Shown: positions 47,620 to 55,587 of the stretch, in pieces
How the letters are laid out: each line of letters starts with the position of its first letter
Position numbering within the stretch: position 1 is the first letter of the stretch
Assembly (NCBI RefSeq): GCF_024713945.1
Contig: NC_134682.1
Span: 4,813,001-4,877,000, forward strand
DNA from: Dermatophagoides farinae
Lineage: Eukaryota > Arthropoda > Arachnida > Sarcoptiformes > Pyroglyphidae
Reading direction: 5' to 3'
DNA length: 64,000 nt
The notes under the pieces: model-generated
Told to the model about the DNA's origin: nothing
The model's input: the letters and a program-made list of their open reading frames with translations, nothing else
Database searches by the model: none
Position numbers and translations under genes: made by a program

Positions 47620-49060
47620 ATGATAATCAATATCATGGCTTTAATGATGAAAATCAATCGCATAAAAATAATTTTTCCATCATCATCGAAAAAATTTGTA
47701 AAGATTGGCAATACAATGAATGACTTTTTTAAATGTCTGAAATATTACATATTTCGTTTGGAATATTCAATAGATGATTATCAAAATCGCAGCATTCCAT
47801 GGACATATCAAACATTTCGTCGTTCAATATGGTTAACATTAAGTTTTTGGTTGAATATCGTGTGTATTTCTCATTTTGTCATTTATCCAACCAGAATTGA
47901 ATTGAAAGTATTGCAAAATTTTGAATCACAATTCCATTTACAACGGTCTTATCTTATTTTTTCACACTTGTTATTCGCATTTATCATGCTCGAATATTTA
48001 TGGTTTGATTTATTTCGCGAAATTTTAACATATAAATTTAAAGTTAACGAAGTGATAAAAAAATATAGTCGTTTTAATGATGATGAATTGGAACCAGAAT
48101 ATCGTGGTTATTTGTCACGTTTTGTTCAAATCGGTAATCTAACATCAAATGTATTGAATGTTGTCATTTTCATTGTCTTGGTCAAAATTTATCTATTAGT
48201 CATTTATCGTTTTCATTCATTCTATCAAAATGATGAAATATCGATGTTTTTTATGATCAATTTTATTATACTAAATACTAATTCAATACATCATTTGCAA
48301 TATTTAAACGGTCAATTATTCGGTGTTATGAGGTATCTATTATATTTTATTGAATTATCAAAATTACGAATGAAAATAATGATTTCGCAATTACGACAAT
48401 TTTGTTGTCGTGGTAAATTATCATCGATCAATTATCGACTATTTTGGCCAATGTTCACGAAAGAATATGTTCAACTTTATTATGAAGTGGCCATATCCAA
48501 TAAAACGATTAGTGGTATTTTTCTCGATATTGAAATCATACCGAAATCAGCGATTATATTTGGCAGTTTGTTTTATAGCAAACAAATCCAGATGAATGTA
48601 TACAATACAATAATTGTCATATTTTTTCTGTCACCATTCATCTATACAAATGGATTGTATTCACGAGTGACTCAATTTCCACATTTCAATCAGCTTGGCA
48701 GCCGTATAATGATGCAATGGATAGGCCGAACACAACAACTACAACGAAACAATATTCGTCTTTCTCCAAGAAATGTGATTAAAACAAATCTATTTGCACA
48801 GACAATGTCAAATAATCAATTTGGTATCAGTTGTGGACAGGTGTTTTTCATCACAAAATATAAATACACAGAATTGTTTTTAATGAATTTTGTCATGATT
48901 ATTATGTTTTATGAGAAAATATTCATGTAATCACTGAGAATCTATTGTCTTATTTATATGATGATTCTTTTTCTTGTTGTAGTTGTTGTATTTTTTGTTG
49001 ATGTTTTGATGATCGTGAATGTCTAATAAGATTATATTTATGAATGGCAAATAAAAATAT
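46525..49060 (+). repeat. Tandem segmental duplication, unit 2
   Basis: Second copy of the unit described at 44110-46390, including a stray copy of the acyl-CoA reductase promoter stretch and an intact receptor-like gene. Borders approximate. Confidence 0.72.
47620..48930 (+). CDS. Multi-membrane, gustatory-receptor-like protein, copy 2 (intact)
   Basis: Single-exon gene of 436 residues. I chose the ATG at 47620 because copy 1 shares this start; the frame is open back to 47419, but copy 1 has a stop in that part. About seven hydrophobic segments can be seen, e.g. SIWLTLSFWLNIVCISHFVI, LIFSHLLFAFIMLEYLW, LNVVIFIVLVKIYLLVIY, IFFLSPFIYTNGLY and a last ELFLMNFVMIIMFYE. The end FGISCGQVFFITKYKYTELF has the form of the C-terminal region of arthropod gustatory receptors (7tm_7), but the classic TYxxxxxQF motif is not clear. 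A chemoreceptor in the plasma membrane is therefore an inference. Tandem duplication fits the birth-and-death evolution of such families. Confidence 0.7.
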   Translation: MIINIMALMMKINRIKIIFPSSSKKFVKIGNTMNDFFKCLKYYIFRLEYSIDDYQNRSIPWTYQTFRRSIWLTLSFWLNIVCISHFVIYPTRIELKVLQNFESQFHLQRSYLIFSHLLFAFIMLEYLWFDLFREILTYKFKVNEVIKKYSRFNDDELEPEYRGYLSRFVQIGNLTSNVLNVVIFIVLVKIYLLVIYRFHSFYQNDEISMFFMINFIILNTNSIHHLQYLNGQLFGVMRYLLYFIELSKLRMKIMISQLRQFCCRGKLSSINYRLFWPMFTKEYVQLYYEVAISNKTISGIFLDIEIIPKSAIIFGSLFYSKQIQMNVYNTIIVIFFLSPFIYTNGLYSRVTQFPHFNQLGSRIMMQWIGRTQQLQRNNIRLSPRNVIKTNLFAQTMSNNQFGISCGQVFFITKYKYTELFLMNFVMIIMFYEKIFM

Positions 49061-49401
49061 GTGCAAAAGCGTTGTATGATTTTTCGTGCGCTATAGCGCC
49101 ATTTGATTTTCGTTTTGATTAGTTTTGTTTCTAAAAAAAATTTTTGTCATGAATTTATCTAATCAACAATAACAACGAAAGCAGATTATTCGAATCAAAT
49201 CACTGATTCGACATTTTGTTTTTGTTTTTGTTTTTTTTCAATGAAAAATCCACAATCAATAATCGATAATGATGATTAGATTATTGTTATTTACATGGTA
49301 TGGGCAATTTAATTACTGGAAACATTTTTTCAATATTTACCTTAAATCAATTTCAGCATCGATCTGGCTTTTTTCCCAATTTTGGCCAAACAACAAACAA
49401 C
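48931..49401. other. Spacer before the 2-hydroxyacid oxidase gene
   Basis: Holds the 3' end of the duplication, a palindromic GCGCTATAGCGC at 49088-49099 beside ATTTGAT, and a possible upstream ATG at 49300 in frame with the oxidase, followed by a TTTCAG that may be an acceptor. Confidence 0.45.
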
Positions 49402-50636
49402 ATGGGTATATTAAATTTGGATTCAAAATCAATAACGACAACACAACCAGCACCGGTTGTCAATCTAGATGATATTGAAAAAGAAGCACGAAAAAGATTG
49501 AAAAAATCTGCATTTGATTATTATCGAAGTGGTGCCACTAATGAATATACATTACGTGAAAATGATCGTGCATTTCAACGAATTCTCATAAGACCACGTG
49601 TATTGGCGAATGATGTTTCCCAAAGATCCATTTCGACCACTGTACTTGGCATACCAATCAGTTTTCCAGTATGTGTTGCACCGACAGCAATGCAAAAAAT
49701 GGCCAACGAAATGGGTGAAATAGCCAATGCCCGTGCATGTCAAGCTGAAGCAACAATAATGACATTATCCACTATTTCTACAACGTCATTAGAAGATGTT
49801 GCACGTGCAACACCGAATTCTGCCAAATTTTTTCAACTTTATATCTATAAAAATCGTGATCTTACCAGACAATTAGTTAAACGTGCTGAACAGGCTGGAT
49901 ATCGTGCTCTTGTATTGACTGTTGATACACCATTCATGGGTCAACGTTATGCTGATGAACGTAATCAATTTACATTACCACCAAATTTACGTATGGCAAA
50001 TTTTCCGAAAGATCAAGAAGAATCAAATCGTATTCAAAAAGTTTCTAGTAATGAACCATCATCTGGTCTAACGGAATATACAAGCCAATTATTTGATCAA
50101 TCACTGACATGGAAAGATGTCGATTGGTTGAAAAGTATAACACGACTGCCGATTATAACGAAAGGAATTATGACACCTGAAGATGCATTATTAGCATTGG
50201 AACATGGTGTCGATGCAATTCTCGTTTCAAATCATGGTGGTCGTCAATTGGATACCGTTCCGGCAACTATTGATGTATTACCCGATATAATCAACGTGGT
50301 ACGTGGTCGTTGTGAAGTCTATCTTGATGGTGGTATACGTCGTGGAACGGATATTTTCAAAGCAATAGCATTAGGTGCACGTGCTGTTTTCATCGGTCGT
50401 CCAATGGTTTATGGTTTGGCTTATAATGTATGTGTGTATTGTGTTTTTTTTATTGATTTGAAAATCTGCTAATAAATTCTATCACAATTATTCAGGGTGT
50501 CGATGGGGCAAGACGTGTACTACAAATTTTGCGCAATGAATTTGATAAAACAATGGCACTATCCGGTTGTTCTCGTTTGGAACATATTAATCAATCAATG
50601 TTGATTAGAAGAAAACAATTGACTGCTAAACTTTAG
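49402..50636 (+). CDS. HAO1: Peroxisomal 2-hydroxyacid oxidase (glycolate oxidase type, FMN-dependent)
   Basis: Oxidises 2-hydroxy acids such as glycolate to 2-oxo acids and gives hydrogen peroxide. Exons 49402-50427 and 50496-50636 join in phase 0 to 388 residues. Family marks: AFDYYRSGA near the N-terminus, FPVCVAPTAMQKMA, FFQLYIYKNR, VLTVDTPFMGQR, ITKGIMTPEDA (FMN-binding lysine), SNHGGRQLD (catalytic histidine and substrate arginine) and DGGIRRGTD then GARAVFIGRP (phosphate binding). The last three residues, AKL, match a type 1 peroxisomal targeting signal. The frame is open from an ATG at 49300, but the added part looks like leader or intron, and 49402 gives a usual length. HAO1 rather than HAO2 is a guess. 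Confidence 0.92.
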
Positions 50637-50771
50637 TCATTTCGAACACTGCCGTTAGATGGAGTGCCACAGTCCAATATAGTCGATATATTTATTTTAT
50701 TTTTTGTAAAATTTTTTGAAAACAACAACAAACAATAAACAAAAACAACAGCTATTTAATAAAAATAAAAG

Positions 50772-51185
50772 CTATTCAGATTGAATATCGATAAATTGTT
50801 CGATCGGAACATCCAACATACAACAATCAGCTTCGGCTGAACCAGTATCGTTTTGTCGACATTTTTCACAATCATTTTGTTCTTCATTGGCCATTGAAAT
50901 TTTGATTGGTGGAAAAATTTTCAATGATTGATTTTGTAATCGTTTTAAACGTTCATGTTCGAAATTAATTTTTCCATTCTTTGTGATTCTTGGAGTATTC
51001 GATTCTGAAGATGTTGAAGACATGTTCACTGTGAAAATTTCCACAAAATCAAACTCATAGAATTTCTCTTCGAAATTATCTTTGCGTTGTTGGTGTTGAT
51101 GTTGATTGAAAAATTTTTGCATACGATTTCTCATCATCATCGATTTCGTTGGAAATTTTTTCAAAAATAAAATGCAGTAAAACAT
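50772..51185 (-). CDS. Small protein with a KINFEHER motif, member 1 of a local family
   Basis: Unknown. Up to 137 residues if started at 51185; a start at the MMMRNRM cluster is as likely. It has a basic Gln/His start, Ser/Thr patches, then KINFEHERLKRLQNQSL, and a short acidic end with Cys (CEKCRQ, CCMLD). The motif is shared with the next gene upstream (51278-51706) and more weakly with the third (51816-52604). KINF fits the RVxF form used to dock protein phosphatase 1. The FE..R...L..QSL pattern loosely recalls phosphatase inhibitor-2, but this is only a suggestion. Convergent with the oxidase gene, with its stop about 135 bp from that gene's stop. Confidence 0.55.
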   Translation of the reverse strand: MFYCILFLKKFPTKSMMMRNRMQKFFNQHQHQQRKDNFEEKFYEFDFVEIFTVNMSSTSSESNTPRITKNGKINFEHERLKRLQNQSLKIFPPIKISMANEEQNDCEKCRQNDTGSAEADCCMLDVPIEQFIDIQSE

Positions 51186-51277
51186 TGAAATTTAGTTGAG
51201 CATTTTTTTTATATCGAACTATGATCGATGGATATGAGTCACGATAGCAATTTAAAAAAAAATTTAAAATTTAAAAT

Positions 51278-51706
51278 TTATTCAAACAAAACATCGAGCA
51301 TCAAATCAAAATCATAATCGGCTAAAACGTCATTTTTGAATGCGACTTGATGACTAGCTATTTCAATTTCATCAACACAATTATTATCATCATTCTTGCC
51401 TTTGTCTTTTTGTGGTGATGAGGATTCGTCGTGTTTAGCATCATCATCATCATCATAATAAACCGGTAATGATTGCCTGGCTAATTGTTTTTGCCTTTCC
51501 AATTCAAAATTTATTTTTCTACGACTTTGATTCTGTGACGATCCAACGACGCCGATGGATGTTTTTGTCAATAATAAATCCAGAATTTCAATATCATTCA
51601 ATTCATTGTAACGCGATTCGAATGTATCGAATGCTGAATCTTTTTTTTCTTGATGAGTAGAATTTCTATTATCAAATAGATTATTTTTACGAATCTTTTT
51701 TCTCAT
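51278..51706 (-). CDS. Small acidic protein with a KINFELERQ motif, member 2 of a local family
   Basis: Unknown, 142 residues, single exon. Basic start (MRKKIRKNN), then NDIEILDLLLTKTS, the shared motif KINFELERQKQLARQSL, an acidic stretch of Asp and Ser (YYDDDDDAKHDESSS), and an acidic hydrophobic end (DYDFDLMLDVLFE) of the kind seen in activation or docking peptides. The motif matches member 1 at about 9 of 17 positions. As in member 1, KINF has the RVxF phosphatase-docking form, and FELERQKQLARQ resembles a shortened inhibitor-2 core; both are inference. It lies 92 bp upstream of member 1 in the same direction, suggesting tandem duplication. Confidence 0.58.
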   Translation of the reverse strand: MRKKIRKNNLFDNRNSTHQEKKDSAFDTFESRYNELNDIEILDLLLTKTSIGVVGSSQNQSRRKINFELERQKQLARQSLPVYYDDDDDAKHDESSSPQKDKGKNDDNNCVDEIEIASHQVAFKNDVLADYDFDLMLDVLFE

Positions 51707-51815
51707 TTACCATTTACTACTTATTTGCATAACATTTTATTTATTTGCGGTATTTGTTTTATGAAATTAGACTATTTTTTTTTTTTTTAAATTTAATTTT
51801 AATTTTTAATTTTTT

Positions 51816-52604
51816 TCAAAAATAGTTTGCAAGAATCTCGGGCACTCGACTTGGTTTTGGTCTGCAAATTAGAATTTTCTTCTTTTTCTTGTCATTCGAT
51901 TTACCATCATCATCAGTGTTTGTCGATATTTTTTTCCTTGAATCCATTGAACGTAATCGTTCGATAAACTCGTTTAAATCATTTTGTTGTTGTTGCTGTT
52001 GACGTGCTTTTTGTCTTTCATGACGAAGTCGAATCAAATCAGCTGTAAATGGTGAAATTTTATCATTTTCATGTGATTCATCATCATCATCAATTCTGAT
52101 TGGTAATTCTGGTGAATGAAATACGTCATCGTCGTCGTGGTCTAGTGATTGTTGTTCACGCATAGAATCATCATCATCATCGATAGATGTCATTGTAAAT
52201 TCTTTTGAAATGGAACTTTTTTCTTCATGGCCATAATAATCATCTATTGAACTTGGCTCATCATAATCGTCATCAGCATAATCATCATCATAATTGCTGT
52301 CACTTGATGAAGCTCCAATCCGACTATTACATGTTGATGATTCAGATTCAGATTCAAATTCAGTTGCAAATGATTCATCATAATCATCATCATCAAATGT
52401 TGTCGATGGTATCGATATTGAATCGATAGTTTCTTCCATCATATCCATCATTGTCAATGTTTTTGGTGTTGGTTTTTGTTCGTCATCATTTTTTTCATCA
52501 CGTTGTTGTTCATCATGATGATGATGATCACCATCAACATTTGGATCGTTGTTGTTTTGGGTTACATAACAATCTTCAAACAATGGTAAGATACTTGGTT
52601 CCAT
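51816..52604 (-). CDS. Asp/Ser-rich acidic protein with a RHERQKARQ motif, possible member 3 of the family
   Basis: Unknown, 262 residues from the ATG at 52604 (MEPSILPLFED). The frame is open upstream to 52718, but that part is hydrophobic and AT-rich and reads like 5' UTR. Most of the protein is Asp/Glu/Ser low-complexity sequence (DDDYDDDYADDDYDE-like), predicted disordered. Near the end comes SPFTADLIRLRHERQKARQ, a Gln run, NDLNEFIERLRSMDSRKK, a Lys run and ILICRPKPSRVPEILANYF. The HERQKARQ piece parallels members 1 and 2. Nuclear or chromatin proteins often look like this, but no function can be assigned. Same strand and spacing as the two neighbours. Confidence 0.6.
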   Translation of the reverse strand: MEPSILPLFEDCYVTQNNNDPNVDGDHHHHDEQQRDEKNDDEQKPTPKTLTMMDMMEETIDSISIPSTTFDDDDYDESFATEFESESESSTCNSRIGASSSDSNYDDDYADDDYDEPSSIDDYYGHEEKSSISKEFTMTSIDDDDDSMREQQSLDHDDDDVFHSPELPIRIDDDDESHENDKISPFTADLIRLRHERQKARQQQQQQNDLNEFIERLRSMDSRKKISTNTDDDGKSNDKKKKKILICRPKPSRVPEILANYF

Positions 52605-52792
52605 TTTTTTCGAGCGATGAACAGCAAAAACAAAAAAATACAAATTAAAAATATTGATAAAAGTCGAAAGAGCACGAATTTTTATAGAAAGAAAAAGGAA
52701 ATTCGAAGTTTTTTTCATTTATTTAAATTTAACTTTAAATTAAGTCATTAATATAATAAAACGACGATATTCAATTCGATTTTCGAATCGAT

Positions 52793-53796
52793 TCAAACAA
52801 TGTTTTTAGTGATCCAGTCTAGATAATATTTTGGCCGTGTAAAGACGCTCATATATTCACCAGGTGGACATTTACTTGGACCCCATGATACGATACCGGT
52901 CAATTTTCGATTAGCCGATACTAATGGACCGCCAGAATCGCCCTATGTTTGTTTTTTTTTTTTTTTTTTTGGAGCGAGAATTAGAATTTTCAACAAATTC
53001 GAATTTTTCTCATGAAAAAAAAACAAAAAAACTTACATTACAACCTGATTGTGTTTTATCCAATGCACAAATCATACCAGGATGAATAGCATTGATAGAG
53101 CCCCATTTTTCATTACAACGATCATTACCAACAATAGTCATTGAACCTTTTTGTAATTTATCTGGCAGATCTTTGCCATTACCATCCGTCAGGCCCCAAC
53201 CATAAATAGTTACTTTATCGCCATCAACGATATCATCGGTTTCAATTTCAATCATTTGAACATTTGTACTTGGTACTACTGGTTTTGATAATATTAATAA
53301 TGATATATCATTCTGTATGGTATCAGGATCATATGATTCATGTTGAATGATTGTTTTTACTTTAAGATCACCATAACTTGATGATGTACGTTGATTTGTT
53401 CCATAACGAACTGAAAGTGATGATGCTTTTTGTCTAGAATGATGATGATGAGAATTGTAATTGTAAATGAGAACAATCCATAAACTAATAATGAAAAACT
53501 TACCCATAAGTACAATGAGCAGCTGTGACTACGGTTGATTCTGAAATCAATGAACCACCGCACATATGACTTTTCATTATTAAATAATCTTTCAATAATG
53601 AAATTTGAAATGGTGCTTCAGCTAAATCGGCATCTTGGCCACCAACAACACCGGCAATAGGACTATCACCAATTTTTGAACGAGAAAATTCATTTGAATC
53701 AAGATATGCCCATTTTGGTTGAAGACTGCGTGGAAATCGTGCATCAACCGTTACGGTGATCACGATGAGAATTGTGACCAGAAAAATTTTAATCAT
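52793..53796 (-). CDS. DERF6: Chymotrypsin-like serine protease, group 6 mite allergen (Der f 6)
   Basis: Secreted digestive protease of the trypsin fold. Three minus-strand exons (53796-53504, 53433-53037, 52942-52793) join in frame to 279 residues, the length I recall for the Der f 6 precursor. It has a signal peptide ([17 protein letters not shown]), a propeptide to about residue 49, then a mature start [14 protein letters not shown]. The catalytic residues are H in TAAHC, D in NDISLL and S in GDSGGP. The residue six before the active serine is Ser, as in chymotrypsin. The end [10 protein letters not shown] matches the published protein. The stretch before the second half of exon 2 ([19 protein letters not shown]) differs from the version I remember. 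A TATA box lies about 50 bp upstream of the ATG. A close relative such as D. microceras cannot be excluded. Confidence 0.93.
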
Positions 53797-53842
53797 TGTT
53801 GTTGTTTTCAAATGAGAATTGTTGATGGACCACAACCAAATG

Positions 53843-53850
53843 TTATATAT
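53843..53850 (-). promoter_or_regulatory. TATA box of the Der f 6 gene
   Basis: TATATATA on the minus strand about 50 bp upstream of the start codon, implying a very short 5' UTR and a strong, specific promoter. Confidence 0.6.
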
Positions 53851-54156
53851 ACCCACCATCATCAACCAATCTCCGTAGACAATTTGTCATTTTTGTTTGT
53901 GTGTGGTTATAAAACGAATGGAAAAATGTCATAAAAATATTTGGACGATATGCGATTTATGTTCATTTGAAACGATCCGATTGAAGCAATCCGATTTCAT
54001 CAATGTCATCATGGGGTTATAAATTAATTTCAAAAAAAGAAAAACAAATTTAATAATCACGTACGTATCAAATGTATAATTTAAAAAAAAAATTTTATTA
54101 TTTTTATTACAATCATTCCAGAATCCAGCAACAGGTGTTATATTGTGGAGACAAAA
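53851..54156. other. Spacer between the two allergen-family genes
   Basis: About 300 bp: far promoter of Der f 6 and 3' flank of the group 7-like gene. No other feature seen. Confidence 0.5.
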
Positions 54157-54859
54157 TTAATAAATTTCAAATTTAATAATTTCATTTTCAATGATTGGCC
54201 GTAATAATTCACTAATCTGATGACGGGCTTTTTTATTGAACATAAGAAGATAAGCATCAGCCAAGATATCGATAATGTTATCCAAACCCTTCAAACCATG
54301 AACATAGACTTTACAATGTTTCAATTCATCAATTTCAAATTGTCTAAGTTGAAATTTTCCATCCACAATGGCCAATTCAAATTTAATATCAATATCACCG
54401 ATATCGATTTCAACCTGTAAATCTGGATGTAAATGTTCACCAATTTTCAAATGTAAATCACTTGTAGCGATGATATCTTTATCATTCAAACGAAGTTTAA
54501 CATCGAATGTACCATTTTCATTTTTCATTACAGCATCGCCATTACGATGAATGCGTCCCAAACCTTTGACTTCAACATTTTCCATTTCAGCTTCAATATG
54601 TAAATGAATCAGACCAATTTTACGGTCCAAAGTTACATTATGATGATCAATTTTTAATGGATCCAAATGTTTCGTTTTGATTATTGAGCCAATAATTTGA
54701 TCAACGAATTTATTGGCTTGATCAGTTTTATCATCAGCGACAGCTTGATATATAGACAGTTGAAAGATTGAAAATGATTAAAAAATTTGCCCACAATGAC
54801 TATTACTTACCGGCCAAAACGATGGCAGAGAAAATGAACAATGAAGCAATGAATTTCAT
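54157..54859 (-). CDS. Group 7 mite allergen-like secreted lipid-binding protein
   Basis: Secreted protein of the Der p 7/Der f 7 family, which has a fold like bactericidal permeability-increasing and juvenile-hormone-binding proteins and binds lipid-like ligands. Two exons (54859-54811 and 54743-54157) join in frame to 211 residues, close to the 213-215 of Der f 7. The signal peptide is MKFIASLFIFSAIVLA. Marks in line with Der f 7: DPLKIDHHN, GLIHL, VEVKGLGRIHRNGDA, LKIGEHLHPDL, a strand pair ending LRQFEI and a helical end ELLRPIIENEI. Identity with Der f 7 itself looks low (about a quarter), so this is a paralogue. A TATAAATA box lies about 85 bp upstream of the ATG (54941-54948). Neighbour of the Der f 6 protease on the same strand. 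Confidence 0.85.
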
Positions 54860-54940
54860 TTTTTTCGATTTTTTTTTTGGAGATTTTTTGATCAAATATT
54901 AATCAGATCAATATGGATTGAAATCGATTGATTGATTCGA

Positions 54941-54948
54941 TATTTATA
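54941..54948 (-). promoter_or_regulatory. TATA box of the group 7-like gene
   Basis: TATAAATA on the minus strand about 85 bp before the start codon. Confidence 0.5.
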
Positions 54949-55587
54949 TCATCATCATCATTATCTCCATCATTTACAAATGATTGATTGAATCCTTTTT
55001 TACGTAATCTATATTAATGATTAATTAATTTAATTGATTGATTAATCAATTTTCAAGGTTATCTATCGATACCGGATCTTTCTATATCTAAAATTGCAAT
55101 TGTAAAAACATCATTATCATTAATTAATCTTAACAAAATTTTTTTTTTCCAAATCTTTATGATCATTGTGCCTGAGCGTGTAAAGTTTGAGATCGATGGA
55201 TGGATAGATTGATGTACCAAGTACATTTGTATTGTATTTTTCCATTTTAATCAATTTGATATGATTAGATTTGTCATAACTCTTTTGAAAATACCACACA
55301 TGAGATTATCATCATTAAATGTATCTATATTTGGATGAGTCTGAAATTTTTTTTTTTTTAATGATTTTCGAAAATTATTGAAATTTCGATGAAAACTATG
55401 AATTTTTTGTTGAAAAACAACCGTCTCCATAGAAATTCCAAAAAACAAAAAAAAGACCCATTACAGACATTATAACCAAATAAAGTGTTTTCATTTATTA
55501 TTTACAAAAATATAATTATAATCATAATCATAATATAATAATCTTGAATTTCAAAATCAAATAATAAGACGAAAAATAACGTTGTAA
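54949..55587. other. Intergenic spacer
   Basis: AT-rich spacer with ATTGATTGATT and TTAATTAAT repeats, between the group 7-like promoter and the 3' end of the RhoGEF gene. Nothing else seen. Confidence 0.5.

Noticed and set aside
49300-49401. N-terminal extension of the hydroxyacid oxidase
   Set aside because: Would add 34 residues not usual in the family, and a TTTCAG inside suggests leader or intron.
52605-52718. N-terminal extension of the Asp-rich gene
   Set aside because: In frame but AT-rich and hydrophobic; the ATG at 52604 gives a cleaner start.
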